From the NCBI GenBank assembly GCA_003500955.1, contig DNQP01000270.1, positions 1 to 12,284 of the forward strand: DNA of 12,284 bases. The letters are read 5' to 3'. The notes beneath the pieces were generated by a model, which saw only the letters and a list, made by a program, of their open reading frames with translations, ran no database searches and was not told the origin of the DNA. Below are positions 1 through 10,015 of the stretch, one piece after another; within the stretch, counting starts at the first letter, position 1; each line of letters begins with the position of its first letter. Position numbers and translations under genes: made by a program. Source of the DNA: Curvibacter sp. (GTDB taxonomy: Bacteria; Pseudomonadota; Gammaproteobacteria; Burkholderiales; Burkholderiaceae_C).

Positions 1-596
1 GGGCCAAGATCGGCGCCGGCACGGTGCTCAAGTCGCGCGTCACGGTCGGCGAGGACTGCGTGATCGGTGCACGCTGCATTCTGCACCCCGGCGTGGTCAT
101 CGGTGCCGACGGCTTCGGCTTTGCCAAGGATGGCGAGCGCTGGGAAAAGATCGAGCAGCTGGGTTCGGTGCGCATCGGCGACGACGTCGAAATCGGCGCC
201 AACACCTGTATCGACCGCGGCGCGCTCAGCGATACCGTGATCGAAGACGGTGTCAAACTCGACAATCTGATCCAGATCGGCCACAACGTGCGCGTGGGCC
301 GCAACACGGCCATGGCCGGCTGCGTGGGTGTGGCGGGCAGTGCCACCATCGGTGCCAACTGCACCATCGGCGGCAGTGCCGGCGTACTGGGCCATCTGAC
401 CATCGCCGACAACGTTCATGTGTCCTCGTTCTCGCTGGTCACGCGCTCGCTGACCAAGCCGGGCCACTACACCGGTTTCTACCCGCTGGACGACAATGCG
501 GCCTGGGAAAAGAACGCCGCCACGCTCAAGCAGCTCGCCACCTTGCGTGAGCGCCTGCGCGGGCTGGAGAAGGAATTCAAGGAAAGCAAAAAATGA
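1..596 (+). CDS. lpxD: LpxD, UDP-3-O-acyl-glucosamine N-acyltransferase (5' truncated)
   Basis: This enzyme adds the second 3-hydroxyacyl chain (from acyl-ACP) to UDP-3-O-acyl-glucosamine in cytoplasmic lipid A synthesis. The window opens inside the gene. The reading frame runs from base 3, giving about 197 C-terminal residues against about 340 for the full family, so the N-terminal uridine-binding domain and part of the helix are missing. What remains is the left-handed beta-helix with repeated hexapeptides (VVIGAD, VRIGDD, ATIGAN). It carries the family blocks GADGFGFA and IDRGAL, and QIGHNV, whose His (codon 282-284) matches the catalytic His239 of E. coli LpxD. A charged alpha-helical tail ends the protein ([12 protein letters not shown]). 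The stop overlaps the fabZ start as ATGA, which implies translational coupling. The identity is clear; only the 5' end is unknown. Confidence 0.96.
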   Translation, partial: AKIGAGTVLKSRVTVGEDCVIGARCILHPGVVIGADGFGFAKDGERWEKIEQLGSVRIGDDVEIGANTCIDRGALSDTVIEDGVKLDNLIQIGHNVRVGRNTAMAGCVGVAGSATIGANCTIGGSAGVLGHLTIADNVHVSSFSLVTRSLTKPGHYTGFYPLDDNAAWEKNAATLKQLATLRERLRGLEKEFKESKK

Positions 597-1039
597 CAAC
601 AATGGACATCCACAAGATCCTCAAGATGCTGCCGCATCGCTACCCCATCCTGCTCGTGGACCGCGTGCTGGAGGTCGAGAAGGGCAAGCGCATCAAGGCC
701 ATCAAGAACGTGACCATCAACGAGGACTTCTTCAACGGGCACTTCCCGCACCGCCCTGTGATGCCGGGCGTGCTCATGCTTGAAGCCCTGGCGCAGACGG
801 CGGCCCTGCTGTCCTTCGAGACCCTGGGCGAAACGCCGGACGAGAACACGGTCTACTACTTTGCCGGTATCGATGGCGCGCGCTTCAAGCGGCCGGTGGA
901 GCCTGGTGACCAGCTGATCCTGGAGGTGGAGCTGGAGCGCATGAAGGCCGGCATCTTCAAGTTCAAGGCCTGGGCCAGTGTGGGCAATGAGCGCGCGGTG
1001 GAAGCCGAGCTCATGTGCACCATGCGCAAGGTTGCCTGA
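593..1039 (+). CDS. fabZ: FabZ, (3R)-hydroxyacyl-ACP dehydratase
   Basis: FabZ dehydrates beta-hydroxyacyl-ACP to trans-2-enoyl-ACP in type II fatty acid synthesis. It competes with LpxA and LpxD for the hydroxyacyl-ACP pool, which is the usual reason given for its place among lpx genes. The product is 148 residues, a normal length, with a single hot-dog fold. [13 protein letters not shown] (13-25) is the N-terminal signature. [20 protein letters not shown] (49-68) holds the active-site pair His50 and Glu64, equivalent to His54 and Glu68 in E. coli. I chose the ATG at 593 because an AAGGAAAG ribosome site lies 6 nt upstream and the start overlaps the lpxD stop. A second in-frame ATG at 602 would shorten it by 3 residues and lies too far from that site. 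Nothing unusual was seen. Confidence 0.97.
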   Translation: MTTMDIHKILKMLPHRYPILLVDRVLEVEKGKRIKAIKNVTINEDFFNGHFPHRPVMPGVLMLEALAQTAALLSFETLGETPDENTVYYFAGIDGARFKRPVEPGDQLILEVELERMKAGIFKFKAWASVGNERAVEAELMCTMRKVA

Positions 1040-1048
1040 GGACGGCCC

Positions 1049-1843
1049 GTGGCGCAGATCCATCCGACCGCTCTCGTCGATCCCCAGGCCGAGCTCGACA
1101 GCACGGTCGAGGTGGGTCCCTACACCCTGATCGGCCCTCATGTGAAGATCGAGGCCGGGACGCGCATCGCCTCGCATTGCGTGATCGAAGGCCACACCAC
1201 CATCGGCCGCGACAACCGGGTCTTCCAGTTCGTTTCGCTCGGTTCGGACAACCAGGATCGCAAGTACAAGGGCGAGCCCTGCGAGCTCATCATCGGCGAT
1301 CGCAACACGATCCGCGAGTACAGCACCTACCACATCGGCACGGTCCAGGGCGGTGGCCTGACCCGTCTGGGCAACGACAACTGGCTCATGGCCTACACCC
1401 ACCTCGCGCACGATTGCCTGGTCGGTGACCACTGCATCTTCGCCAACAACGCCCAGCTCGCCGGCCATGTGGTGGTCGGGGACTGGGTCATTCTGGGCGG
1501 CTTCACGGTCGTACACCAGTTCGTGCGCATCGGTTCGCACAGCATGAGCGCCATGTGCTCCACCCTGTTTGGCGACTTGCCGCCCTTCGTGATGTGCCAG
1601 GGCCAGCCGGCCGAGGCGCGCTCCATGAACTTCGAGGGCCTGCGCCGCCGCGGCTTCACGCCAGAGCGCATCAGCGCCGTCAAGGCCATGCACAAGGCCT
1701 TGTACCGTGATGGCCTGACCATGGAGCAGTCGCAAGCCCAGATCGCCGCGCTGACCCAGCGCTACCCTGAGGCCGCGCCCGACGTGACCCTGATGATGGA
1801 CTTCCTGTCCCAGACCACGCCGCAACGCGGCATCATCCGCTGA
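1049..1843 (+). CDS. lpxA: LpxA, UDP-N-acetylglucosamine O-acyltransferase
   Basis: LpxA performs the first step of lipid A synthesis, moving a 3-hydroxyacyl chain from ACP to the 3-OH of UDP-GlcNAc. It is a cytoplasmic trimer. The product has 264 residues (E. coli 262). The N-terminal two thirds is a hexapeptide beta-helix and the C-terminus is helical, ending GIIR as in E. coli. Visible family blocks are IGRDNRVFQF, TVQGGGLTRLG and HLAHDC; His121 in the last aligns with catalytic His125. Residue 169 in SMSAMC aligns with E. coli Gly173, the hydrocarbon-ruler position, and is Met here as in Pseudomonas aeruginosa. This predicts use of a 10-carbon rather than 14-carbon hydroxyacyl chain. The start is GTG, preceded by GAGGA at a 6-nt distance, 9 nt after fabZ. 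Confidence 0.97.
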   Translation: MAQIHPTALVDPQAELDSTVEVGPYTLIGPHVKIEAGTRIASHCVIEGHTTIGRDNRVFQFVSLGSDNQDRKYKGEPCELIIGDRNTIREYSTYHIGTVQGGGLTRLGNDNWLMAYTHLAHDCLVGDHCIFANNAQLAGHVVVGDWVILGGFTVVHQFVRIGSHSMSAMCSTLFGDLPPFVMCQGQPAEARSMNFEGLRRRGFTPERISAVKAMHKALYRDGLTMEQSQAQIAALTQRYPEAAPDVTLMMDFLSQTTPQRGIIR

Positions 1844-1849
1844 TCGACC

Positions 1850-2989
1850 ATGAGTTCACCCCGCGTGGCCTTGGTTGCCGGGGAGACCTCCGGTGACCTG
1901 CTGGCCGGTCTGTTGCTCGACGGCCTGAAGGCGCGCTGGCCCGAGGTTCAGACCCTGGGCATCGGCGGTGCGCAGATGGTGCGCCGTGGTTTCGAGGCCT
2001 GGTGGCCCAGCGACAAGCTGGCCGTGCGCGGCTATGTCGAGGTGCTGCGCCATTACCGCGAGATCGTGGGCATCCGCGAACAGCTCAAGCAGCGCCTGCT
2101 TCAGGACCGGCCCGATGTCTTCATCGGTGTGGATGCGCCCGATTTCAACCTGGATCTGGAGCGCGACCTCAAGGCCGCCGGCGTGAAGACGGCACATTTC
2201 GTGTGCCCCTCGATCTGGGCCTGGCGTCCCGAACGCGTGCACAAGATCATGGCCAGTGTGGACCATGTGCTCTGCATCTTTCCTTTCGAGGTCGAGCTGC
2301 TGGCCCGCCATGGCATCGCCGCCACCTACGTCGGTCATCCCTTGGCCAACGTGATCCCCATGGCGCCGGACCGGGCCGCAGCACGTCGCGCACTCGGCCT
2401 GCCGCAGCAGGCACCCGTTGTCGCCATCCTGCCGGGAAGCCGCGGCTCGGAAGTCAAATACCTGGCCGAGCGTTTTTTTCAGGCCGCTGCGCTGATGCTG
2501 AGGCAGCGACCGGACGTGAAGTTCATCGTGCCGGCGATCCCGCGCTTGCGCTCGGCCATCGAACACGCGGCTCGCGCCGCTGGCATGCTGGAACACCTGC
2601 ACATCGTCGACGGTCAGTCCCATGCGGTGCTGACTGCCTGTGACGTGACGCTGATCGCCAGCGGCACGGCCACGCTGGAGGCAGCGCTTTTCAAACGCCC
2701 CATGGTCATCGCCTACAACATGAACTGGCTGAGCTACCAGCTCATGAAGCGCAAGCACCTGCAGCCCTGGATCGGTCTGCCCAACATCCTGTGCCGCGAG
2801 TTCGTGGTGCCGGAACTGGTTCAGCAAGCCGCCACACCCGAGGCGCTGGCCGCGGCCACGCTGCAGTGGCTGGAGGAGCCCGGCCGTGTGGCAGCCCTCG
2901 AACAGACCTTCACTGCCTTGCACACCGAGCTGCAGCGTGATACCCCCAAGCTGTCCGCCGATGCGATCGCGCAAGTTCTTGCAGGCTGA
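1850..2989 (+). CDS. lpxB: LpxB, lipid A disaccharide synthase
   Basis: LpxB is a GT19-family glycosyltransferase. It joins UDP-2,3-diacylglucosamine to lipid X, forming the beta-1,6 disaccharide of lipid A at the inner face of the cytoplasmic membrane. The product has 379 residues (E. coli 382). Motifs in order are AGETSGD (10-16), GIGGAQM (37-43), VDAPDFN (94-100, with Asp98 matching the essential Asp98 of E. coli), [13 protein letters not shown] (121-133), CIFPFE (142-147), VGHPLAN (161-167), LPGSRGSEV (194-202) and [11 protein letters not shown] (270-280). The ATG lies 6 nt after the lpxA stop and has no convincing ribosome site of its own, so it is probably translated by coupling. Substrate chain length is likely to follow LpxA. 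No defects were seen. Confidence 0.97.
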   Translation: MSSPRVALVAGETSGDLLAGLLLDGLKARWPEVQTLGIGGAQMVRRGFEAWWPSDKLAVRGYVEVLRHYREIVGIREQLKQRLLQDRPDVFIGVDAPDFNLDLERDLKAAGVKTAHFVCPSIWAWRPERVHKIMASVDHVLCIFPFEVELLARHGIAATYVGHPLANVIPMAPDRAAARRALGLPQQAPVVAILPGSRGSEVKYLAERFFQAAALMLRQRPDVKFIVPAIPRLRSAIEHAARAAGMLEHLHIVDGQSHAVLTACDVTLIASGTATLEAALFKRPMVIAYNMNWLSYQLMKRKHLQPWIGLPNILCREFVVPELVQQAATPEALAAATLQWLEEPGRVAALEQTFTALHTELQRDTPKLSADAIAQVLAG

Positions 2990-3002
2990 GCAGGCCGCCC
3001 TG

Positions 3003-3578
3003 ATGTGGGACACCCCTGGTCTGATCGCCGGGGTGGACGAGGCCGGGCGTGGCCCGCTGGCCGGGCCCGTGGTGGCTGCGGCCGTGATCCTCGATGACCT
3101 GAACCCGATCGCAGGCCTGGCAGATTCCAAGAAGCTCACGGCCCTGCGCCGCGAGAAGCTCTACGACGAGATCCGTGCCAAGGCCCTGTGCTGTTCCATT
3201 GCCGAGGCCAGCGTGGAGGAGATCGACACGCTCAACATCCTGCAGGCCACGATGCTGGCCATGCGCCGCGCCGTTGAGGGCCTGCGCCTCAAGCCTGCCA
3301 AGGTGCTGGTCGACGGCAACCGCCTGCCCGTGCTCGACGTGCTCGCCGAGGCCATCGTCAAGGGCGATGCCAAGGTGCCGGCCATCTCGGCCGCCTCCAT
3401 CCTGGCCAAGGTGCACCGTGACCGCTGGTGCGCGGACTATGACCGAGAGTTCCCGCAGTACGGCTTTGCCGGTCACAAGGGCTATGGCACGGCCGAACAC
3501 CTGGCTGCTCTGCGCCAGCACGGCGCCTGCCCGCAGCACCGCAAGAGCTTCGCGCCGGTGGCGGAGGTGCTGAAATGA
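3003..3578 (+). CDS. rnhB: RNase HII
   Basis: RNase HII nicks the RNA strand of RNA/DNA hybrids and starts removal of single ribonucleotides misincorporated into DNA. From the ATG at 3003 the product is 191 residues, close to the 198 of E. coli. The four acidic catalytic residues are visible: Asp12 and Glu13 in [13 protein letters not shown], Asp104 in VDGNRLP, and Asp122 in [17 protein letters not shown]. The C-terminal block [17 protein letters not shown] is also typical. The start is not certain. An in-frame ATG at 2961 would add 14 residues and overlap lpxB by 29 nt. I prefer 3003 because the conserved domain begins at once and GAGCAGG lies a plausible distance upstream. rnhB after lpxB is a common proteobacterial arrangement with no known functional link. 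Confidence 0.95.
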   Translation: MWDTPGLIAGVDEAGRGPLAGPVVAAAVILDDLNPIAGLADSKKLTALRREKLYDEIRAKALCCSIAEASVEEIDTLNILQATMLAMRRAVEGLRLKPAKVLVDGNRLPVLDVLAEAIVKGDAKVPAISAASILAKVHRDRWCADYDREFPQYGFAGHKGYGTAEHLAALRQHGACPQHRKSFAPVAEVLK

Positions 3579-3664
3579 GCGCGGCGCCGGGCCGTCCCAA
3601 GCGAGCGCAGGCCCCCTCGGGGGGCAGCGCCGTACACGCAGTGACAAGCGTGGGGGCTGTATGA
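3575..3664 (+). other. 29-codon ORF bridging rnhB and the RNA methyltransferase gene
   Basis: An ATG at 3575 overlaps the rnhB stop as ATGA. The frame runs 29 codons through the palindromic element to a TGA at 3662-3664, which overlaps the methyltransferase ATG, again as ATGA. The peptide begins [17 protein letters not shown] and is basic and low in complexity. No family is recognised. It may be a chance frame through a repeat, or it may be kept open so that ribosomes leaving rnhB couple to the next gene. A stable protein product is doubtful. Confidence 0.3.
3579..3660. repeat. GC-rich palindromic intergenic element, REP-like
   Basis: These 82 bp fill the gap between rnhB and the methyltransferase gene. 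The core GCCCCCTCGGGGGGC (3611-3625) forms a 6-bp stem with a 3-nt loop. The flanks also look symmetric in composition: GGGCCGTCCCAAGCGAGCG on one side and a GTGACAAGCGTGGGGGCT tail on the other. From memory, short elements with a CCCCCTCGGGGGGCAGCG core and an AGCGTGGGGGC end are scattered between genes in Comamonadaceae chromosomes. I therefore call it a dispersed repeat, but only one copy lies in this window, so repetition is not shown here. It could fold in the mRNA and alter expression of the downstream gene. It also leaves an open frame across the gap, reported separately. Confidence 0.55.
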
Positions 3665-4428
3665 CATCGCCGCAGCGCATCACGGCCCGTGACAACCCCT
3701 TGCTCAAGGACTTGCGCAAGCTCAGCCAGGACGGCTCGGCCTACCGCAAGCTCGGGCGCTGCTGGGTCGAGGGCGACCACCTGGCCCGTGCAGCCCTGCA
3801 ACGCGGTGTCAAGCCCGCCGTGGCCGTGCTGGCGGAATCGGCCTGGGCTGCGCTGGGCGGCGAGTTCGGCGCCGTGGCCCGTAAGACGGTGCTCTTGCCC
3901 GATGAACTGTTCGACGGCATCAGCGGCCTGGGCTCACCGGCCAAGCTGGGCCTGGTGCTCGATCTGCCGGTCGAGGCCGCGGTGCAGCTGGGAGTGGCCA
4001 GTGTCATTCTCGACCGTGTGCAGGACGCCGGCAATGTGGGCTCCATCCTGCGCAGCGCGGCGGCTTTCGGTTTCAGGCAGGTGATCGCGCTCAAGGGCAC
4101 GGCCGCGCTCTGGTCGCCCAAGGTGCTGCGCGCCGGCATGGGCGCGCATTTCGCCCTGCATCTCGTCGAAAGCGTGGAGCCCGGTGCGCTGCAGGACCTG
4201 GGCCCGCCCCTGCTCGTGACCAGCTCGCACCAGGGCGAGTTGCTGCATGAGGCTAGCCTTCCCTGGCCCTGTGCCTGGGTGCTGGGACACGAAGGGCAGG
4301 GCGTAGGGCCAGAGCTCATGGCGCGCGCCGCGCTGTCGGTGCGCATCGCGCAGCCCGGCGGTGAGGAGTCGCTCAACGTGGCCGCGGCGGCGGCCATCTG
4401 CCTGCACGCCAGCGCTGCGGCGCGATGA
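3661..4428 (+). CDS. TrmH/SpoU-family RNA 2'-O-ribose methyltransferase
   Basis: This is a SAM-dependent SPOUT enzyme that methylates a ribose 2'-OH in tRNA or rRNA; the exact target cannot be read from the sequence. The product has 255 residues. Residues 1 to about 105 form the L30e-like substrate-binding domain, with the usual RCWVEGDHLARAAL block (33-46). The catalytic knotted domain carries motif 1, LDRVQDAGNVGSILRSAAAFG (Asn125, Arg131), motif 2, WVLGHEGQGV (206-215), and motif 3, RIAQPGGEESLNVAAAAAI (Ser237, Asn239). It resembles the generic group often annotated as TrmH family or RlmB-like, so I give no symbol. The ATG follows a GGGGG stretch that may act as a ribosome site and overlaps the end of a 29-codon ORF. 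It is probably the last gene of the lpx operon. Confidence 0.92.
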   Translation: MTSPQRITARDNPLLKDLRKLSQDGSAYRKLGRCWVEGDHLARAALQRGVKPAVAVLAESAWAALGGEFGAVARKTVLLPDELFDGISGLGSPAKLGLVLDLPVEAAVQLGVASVILDRVQDAGNVGSILRSAAAFGFRQVIALKGTAALWSPKVLRAGMGAHFALHLVESVEPGALQDLGPPLLVTSSHQGELLHEASLPWPCAWVLGHEGQGVGPELMARAALSVRIAQPGGEESLNVAAAAAICLHASAAAR

Positions 4429-4598
4429 GGTTGCCATCCCGAGCGCCGAGGGTAATCCCTCATCAGCTATAATCTCCGACTGTTCAGAAATCCAGCCGCC
4501 CCAGCGCATTTCCGTCCGAACAATCCCTCTCAAAAGCAGCAGCCAGGACCCGTTTCCTGTGGAATGCGTGGGCGCGCCCGTAACCAACGGAGTACCCA
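4429..4598 (+). promoter_or_regulatory. carAB promoter and leader region
   Basis: This 170-bp gap is the longest gene-free stretch in the window. A perfect -10 hexamer TATAAT lies at 4468-4473, which is unlikely by chance at this GC content, and suggests a start near 4480 and a leader of about 120 nt. No TTGACA-like -35 sits at the proper distance; TTGCCA at 4431-4436 is 31 bp away. A perfect inverted repeat, GAGGG-TAAT-CCCTC (4448-4461), fills the spacer between the expected -35 and the -10, so it could be an operator. No terminator for the preceding operon is apparent. Regulation of carAB by pyrimidines and arginine is known in E. coli, but no matching operator can be assigned here. Confidence 0.6.
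4588..4592 (+). promoter_or_regulatory. Ribosome binding site fixing the GTG start of carA
   Basis: CGGAG lies 6 nt before the GTG at 4599. No in-frame ATG close by fits the conserved CarA N-terminus, so this site supports the GTG start. Confidence 0.65.
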
Positions 4599-5762
4599 GT
4601 GCTTTTGTCTCTCCAGGGAAGCCACCCTCACGCCATCCTGGCGCTCGCAGACGGCACGGTCTTTCTCGGCAATTCCATCGGTGCCACCGGCACCACGGTC
4701 GGCGAAGTGGTGTTCAACACCGCCATCACCGGCTACCAGGAAATCCTCACTGATCCGAGCTACTGCCGGCAGATCGTGACCCTCACGTATCCGCACATCG
4801 GCAACTACGGCATCAACGCCGAGGACATCGAAGCCGACAAGGTCCATGCCGCCGGTCTCATCATCAAGGACCTGCCCCTGCTGGCTTCCAACTTTCGCAG
4901 CACCGAGACGCTCACGCAGTACCTCGTGCGCGAGAAGACCGTGGCGATTGCCAACATCGACACCCGCAAGCTCACGCGCCTGCTGCGCAGCAAGGGCGCG
5001 CAGAACGGCGCCATCGTCGCGCTCCAGGCCGGTGAGGCCGTGAGCCAGGCGCGGATCGACGAAGCCCTGGCCGCGGCCAAGGCCGCGCCCAGCATGAAGG
5101 GCCTGGACCTGGCCCAGGTCGTCACGACCAGCAAGACCTACGCCTGGGACCAGACCGAATGGGCGCTGGGTACGGGCTACGGCAAGCAGACCGCCCCGCG
5201 CTTCCACGTCGTCGCCTACGACTACGGCGTCAAGAAGAACATCCTGCGCATGCTGGCGCAGCGAGGCTGCAAGCTCACCGTGGTGCCCGCCAAGACGCCC
5301 GCCAAGGACGTGCTGGCCCTCCAGCCCGATGGCGTGTTCCTCTCCAACGGCCCCGGCGACCCGGAGCCCTGCGACTACGCGATCGCCGCCACGCGCGAAA
5401 TCATCGAGGCCGGCATCCCCACCTTCGGCATCTGCCTGGGGCACCAGATCATGGCCCTGGCCTCGGGCGCCAAGACCTTCAAGATGCAGAACAGCCACCA
5501 CGGCGCCAACCACCCGGTCAAGGACCTGGACAACGGCCGCGTGAGCATCACCAGCCAGAACCACGGTTTTGCCGTGGCCATGGACTCGCTGCCCGCCAAT
5601 CTGCGCGCCACGCACGTCAGCCTGTTCGACGGCACGCTGCAGGGCCTGGCCCGCACCGACCAGCCGGCCTTCTGCTTCCAGGGCCACCCGGAAGCCTCGC
5701 CCGGCCCGCACGATATCGCCTACCTGTTCGACCGCTTCACGGCGCTGATGGAGAAGAAGTAA
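4599..5762 (+). CDS. carA: CarA, carbamoyl-phosphate synthase small (glutaminase) subunit
   Basis: CarA hydrolyses glutamine and feeds ammonia through a tunnel to CarB, for carbamoyl phosphate used in pyrimidine and arginine synthesis. The product has 387 residues (E. coli 382). The N-terminal CarA-specific domain (about 1-190) includes [20 protein letters not shown] and [17 protein letters not shown]. The class I glutamine amidotransferase domain follows (about 203-387): [13 protein letters not shown], then GICLGHQ with nucleophile Cys279, then [12 protein letters not shown] with His363 and Glu365. These correspond to the Cys269, His353 and Glu355 triad of E. coli. The start is GTG, supported by CGGAG 6 nt upstream. 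The stop TAA is followed at once by the carB ATG with no spacer, so the two subunits are coupled. An Arg-rich out-of-frame ORF starts 35 nt upstream. Confidence 0.97.
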   Translation: MLLSLQGSHPHAILALADGTVFLGNSIGATGTTVGEVVFNTAITGYQEILTDPSYCRQIVTLTYPHIGNYGINAEDIEADKVHAAGLIIKDLPLLASNFRSTETLTQYLVREKTVAIANIDTRKLTRLLRSKGAQNGAIVALQAGEAVSQARIDEALAAAKAAPSMKGLDLAQVVTTSKTYAWDQTEWALGTGYGKQTAPRFHVVAYDYGVKKNILRMLAQRGCKLTVVPAKTPAKDVLALQPDGVFLSNGPGDPEPCDYAIAATREIIEAGIPTFGICLGHQIMALASGAKTFKMQNSHHGANHPVKDLDNGRVSITSQNHGFAVAMDSLPANLRATHVSLFDGTLQGLARTDQPAFCFQGHPEASPGPHDIAYLFDRFTALMEKK

Positions 5763-9005
<3,243 letters not shown>

Positions 9006-9021
9006 AATAGGTCGAACCTGC

Positions 9022-9070
9022 CGGGGGCAGGCTGGCGTGCGGCGCCGGTCTGCCCCCGTTACTTTTAATT
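9022..9070 (+). terminator. Strong hairpin with U-rich tail between carB and greA
   Basis: CGGGGGCAG (9022-9030) pairs perfectly with CTGCCCCCG (9050-9058). The helix continues inward through G31-T49, C32-G48, T33-G47, G34-C46, G35-C45, C36-G44 and G37-C43 (last two digits of position), giving 16 pairs with two G-U wobbles and a 5-nt loop TGCGG. TTACTTTTAATT follows. This looks like an intrinsic terminator for carAB. It ends only about 17 nt before the greA start, so it may instead act as an attenuator for greA. A competing hairpin CCTGCC-GGG-GGCAGG (9017-9031) shares its 5' arm. Confidence 0.8.
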
Positions 9071-9086
9071 CCGATAAATCAGAGAC

Positions 9087-9563
9087 ATGGCCACCATCCC
9101 GATTACCAAGCGCGGCGCCGAGAAGCTGAAGGCCGAGTTGCACCGTCTGAAGACGGTGGACCGTCCCGCTGTGATCAACGCCATCGCCGAGGCGCGTGCC
9201 CAGGGCGATCTGAGCGAGAACGCCGAGTACGACGCCGCCAAGGACCGTCAGGGCTTCATCGAGGGTCGTATCCAGGAGGTCGAGGGCAAGCTGTCCGCCG
9301 CCCAGATCATCGACCCGACCGCCATCGACGCGGGCGGCAAGGTGGTGTTCGGCGCTACCGTGGAGCTCGAGGAGGAGTCCACGGGCGAGAGCGTGACCTA
9401 CCAGATCGTCGGTGAGGACGAAGCCGATCTCAAGCTCGGGCTGATCAATGTCGGCTCGCCGATTGCGCGTGCGCTGATCGGCAAGGAAGAGGGCGACACG
9501 GCCGAGGTCCAGGCGCCGGGTGGCGTCAAGCGCTACGAGATCGTGGCGGTCAGCTACCGCTGA
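9087..9563 (+). CDS. greA: GreA, transcription elongation (transcript cleavage) factor
   Basis: GreA enters the secondary channel of RNA polymerase and stimulates cleavage of backtracked RNA, rescuing stalled complexes. The product has 158 residues, exactly the E. coli length. The N-terminal antiparallel coiled coil (about 1-75) carries the tip [22 protein letters not shown]; Asp41 and Glu44 are the two acidic tip residues that support Mg2+-dependent cleavage. The C-terminal globular domain (about 80-158) includes [17 protein letters not shown] and [14 protein letters not shown]. The ATG has only a weak AGAGA ribosome site. Only about 17 nt separate it from the terminator-like hairpin downstream of carB, and no convincing promoter lies between. 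It is therefore either read through from carAB or started from within the hairpin region. Confidence 0.97.
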   Translation: MATIPITKRGAEKLKAELHRLKTVDRPAVINAIAEARAQGDLSENAEYDAAKDRQGFIEGRIQEVEGKLSAAQIIDPTAIDAGGKVVFGATVELEEESTGESVTYQIVGEDEADLKLGLINVGSPIARALIGKEEGDTAEVQAPGGVKRYEIVAVSYR

Positions 9564-9583
9564 ACCCGCACGCTGTTACGGCC

Positions 9584-10015
9584 ATGCGCGCCTTCCTGCT
9601 CCGCCTGCCGCTGTGGGCTGCTGCGCTCTGGTGGGGCAGCCTCACGACCATTGGTTTTTTGGTGGTGCCCCTGCTGTTCATCCATCTGCCCAGCCCGGCG
9701 CTGGCGGGGGGTATGGCGGCCAAGCTCTTCACGGCCCAGACTTGGGTCAGCGTGGTCTGCACGCTGTTGCTCCTGATGGCCTCGCGCCCGCAGGACGACG
9801 GGGACGGGAAGCCCGAGCCCGATGGTCCGCTGCATGCCGTGCGCTTGACGGTCGTGGGCGGCTTGTTGCTGGCCCTGCTGGTGGAGTTCGCGGTCGCGCC
9901 GCGCATCGTCGCACGCGAGAATCTCGCGCTCTGGCACCGGGTGGGCAGCAGCCTCTACGCCTTGCAGTGGTTTTGCTCCGCCATCACCTTCTGGCGGTTG
10001 AGTCGCAAGACCTGA
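9584..10015 (+). CDS. DUF4149-type four-helix membrane protein
   Basis: This is a 143-residue integral membrane protein of unknown function. Its size, helix pattern and place between greA and yhbY match the DUF4149 family (recognised from memory, not searched). Four hydrophobic segments are visible at about 9-32, 49-66, 88-105 and 118-137. The loop between helices 2 and 3 is acidic and polar (about 68-82, PQDDGDGKPEPDG). The N-terminus is short and basic (MRAFLLRLP), without a signal-peptide cleavage site. Notable residues are WWGSL in helix 1, LVEFAVAPR in helix 3 and ARENLALWHRVGSSLY leading into helix 4. It begins 20 nt after greA with no clear ribosome site, so it is probably co-transcribed with greA. 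Its stop lies inside the convergent hairpin shared with yhbY. Confidence 0.85.
   Translation: MRAFLLRLPLWAAALWWGSLTTIGFLVVPLLFIHLPSPALAGGMAAKLFTAQTWVSVVCTLLLLMASRPQDDGDGKPEPDGPLHAVRLTVVGGLLLALLVEFAVAPRIVARENLALWHRVGSSLYALQWFCSAITFWRLSRKT

Noticed and set aside
479..1825. Long minus-strand frame opposite fabZ and lpxA (448 codons), and similar ones opposite lpxB (1856-3139) and carA (4530-5711).
   Set aside because: The frames are codon-aligned with lpxA, lpxB and carA in the same way, and the sense genes have clear catalytic motifs. The antisense translations show no family features.
2961..3002. Longer rnhB start at the ATG at 2961, inside lpxB.
   Set aside because: It adds 14 residues that are not part of the RNase HII domain and has no clear ribosome site. 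It is kept as an alternative, not as the call.
4570..4579. Palindrome GGGCGCGCCC in the carA leader.
   Set aside because: As RNA it gives only a 3-bp stem with a 4-nt loop, and such a word is expected by chance in GC-rich DNA.
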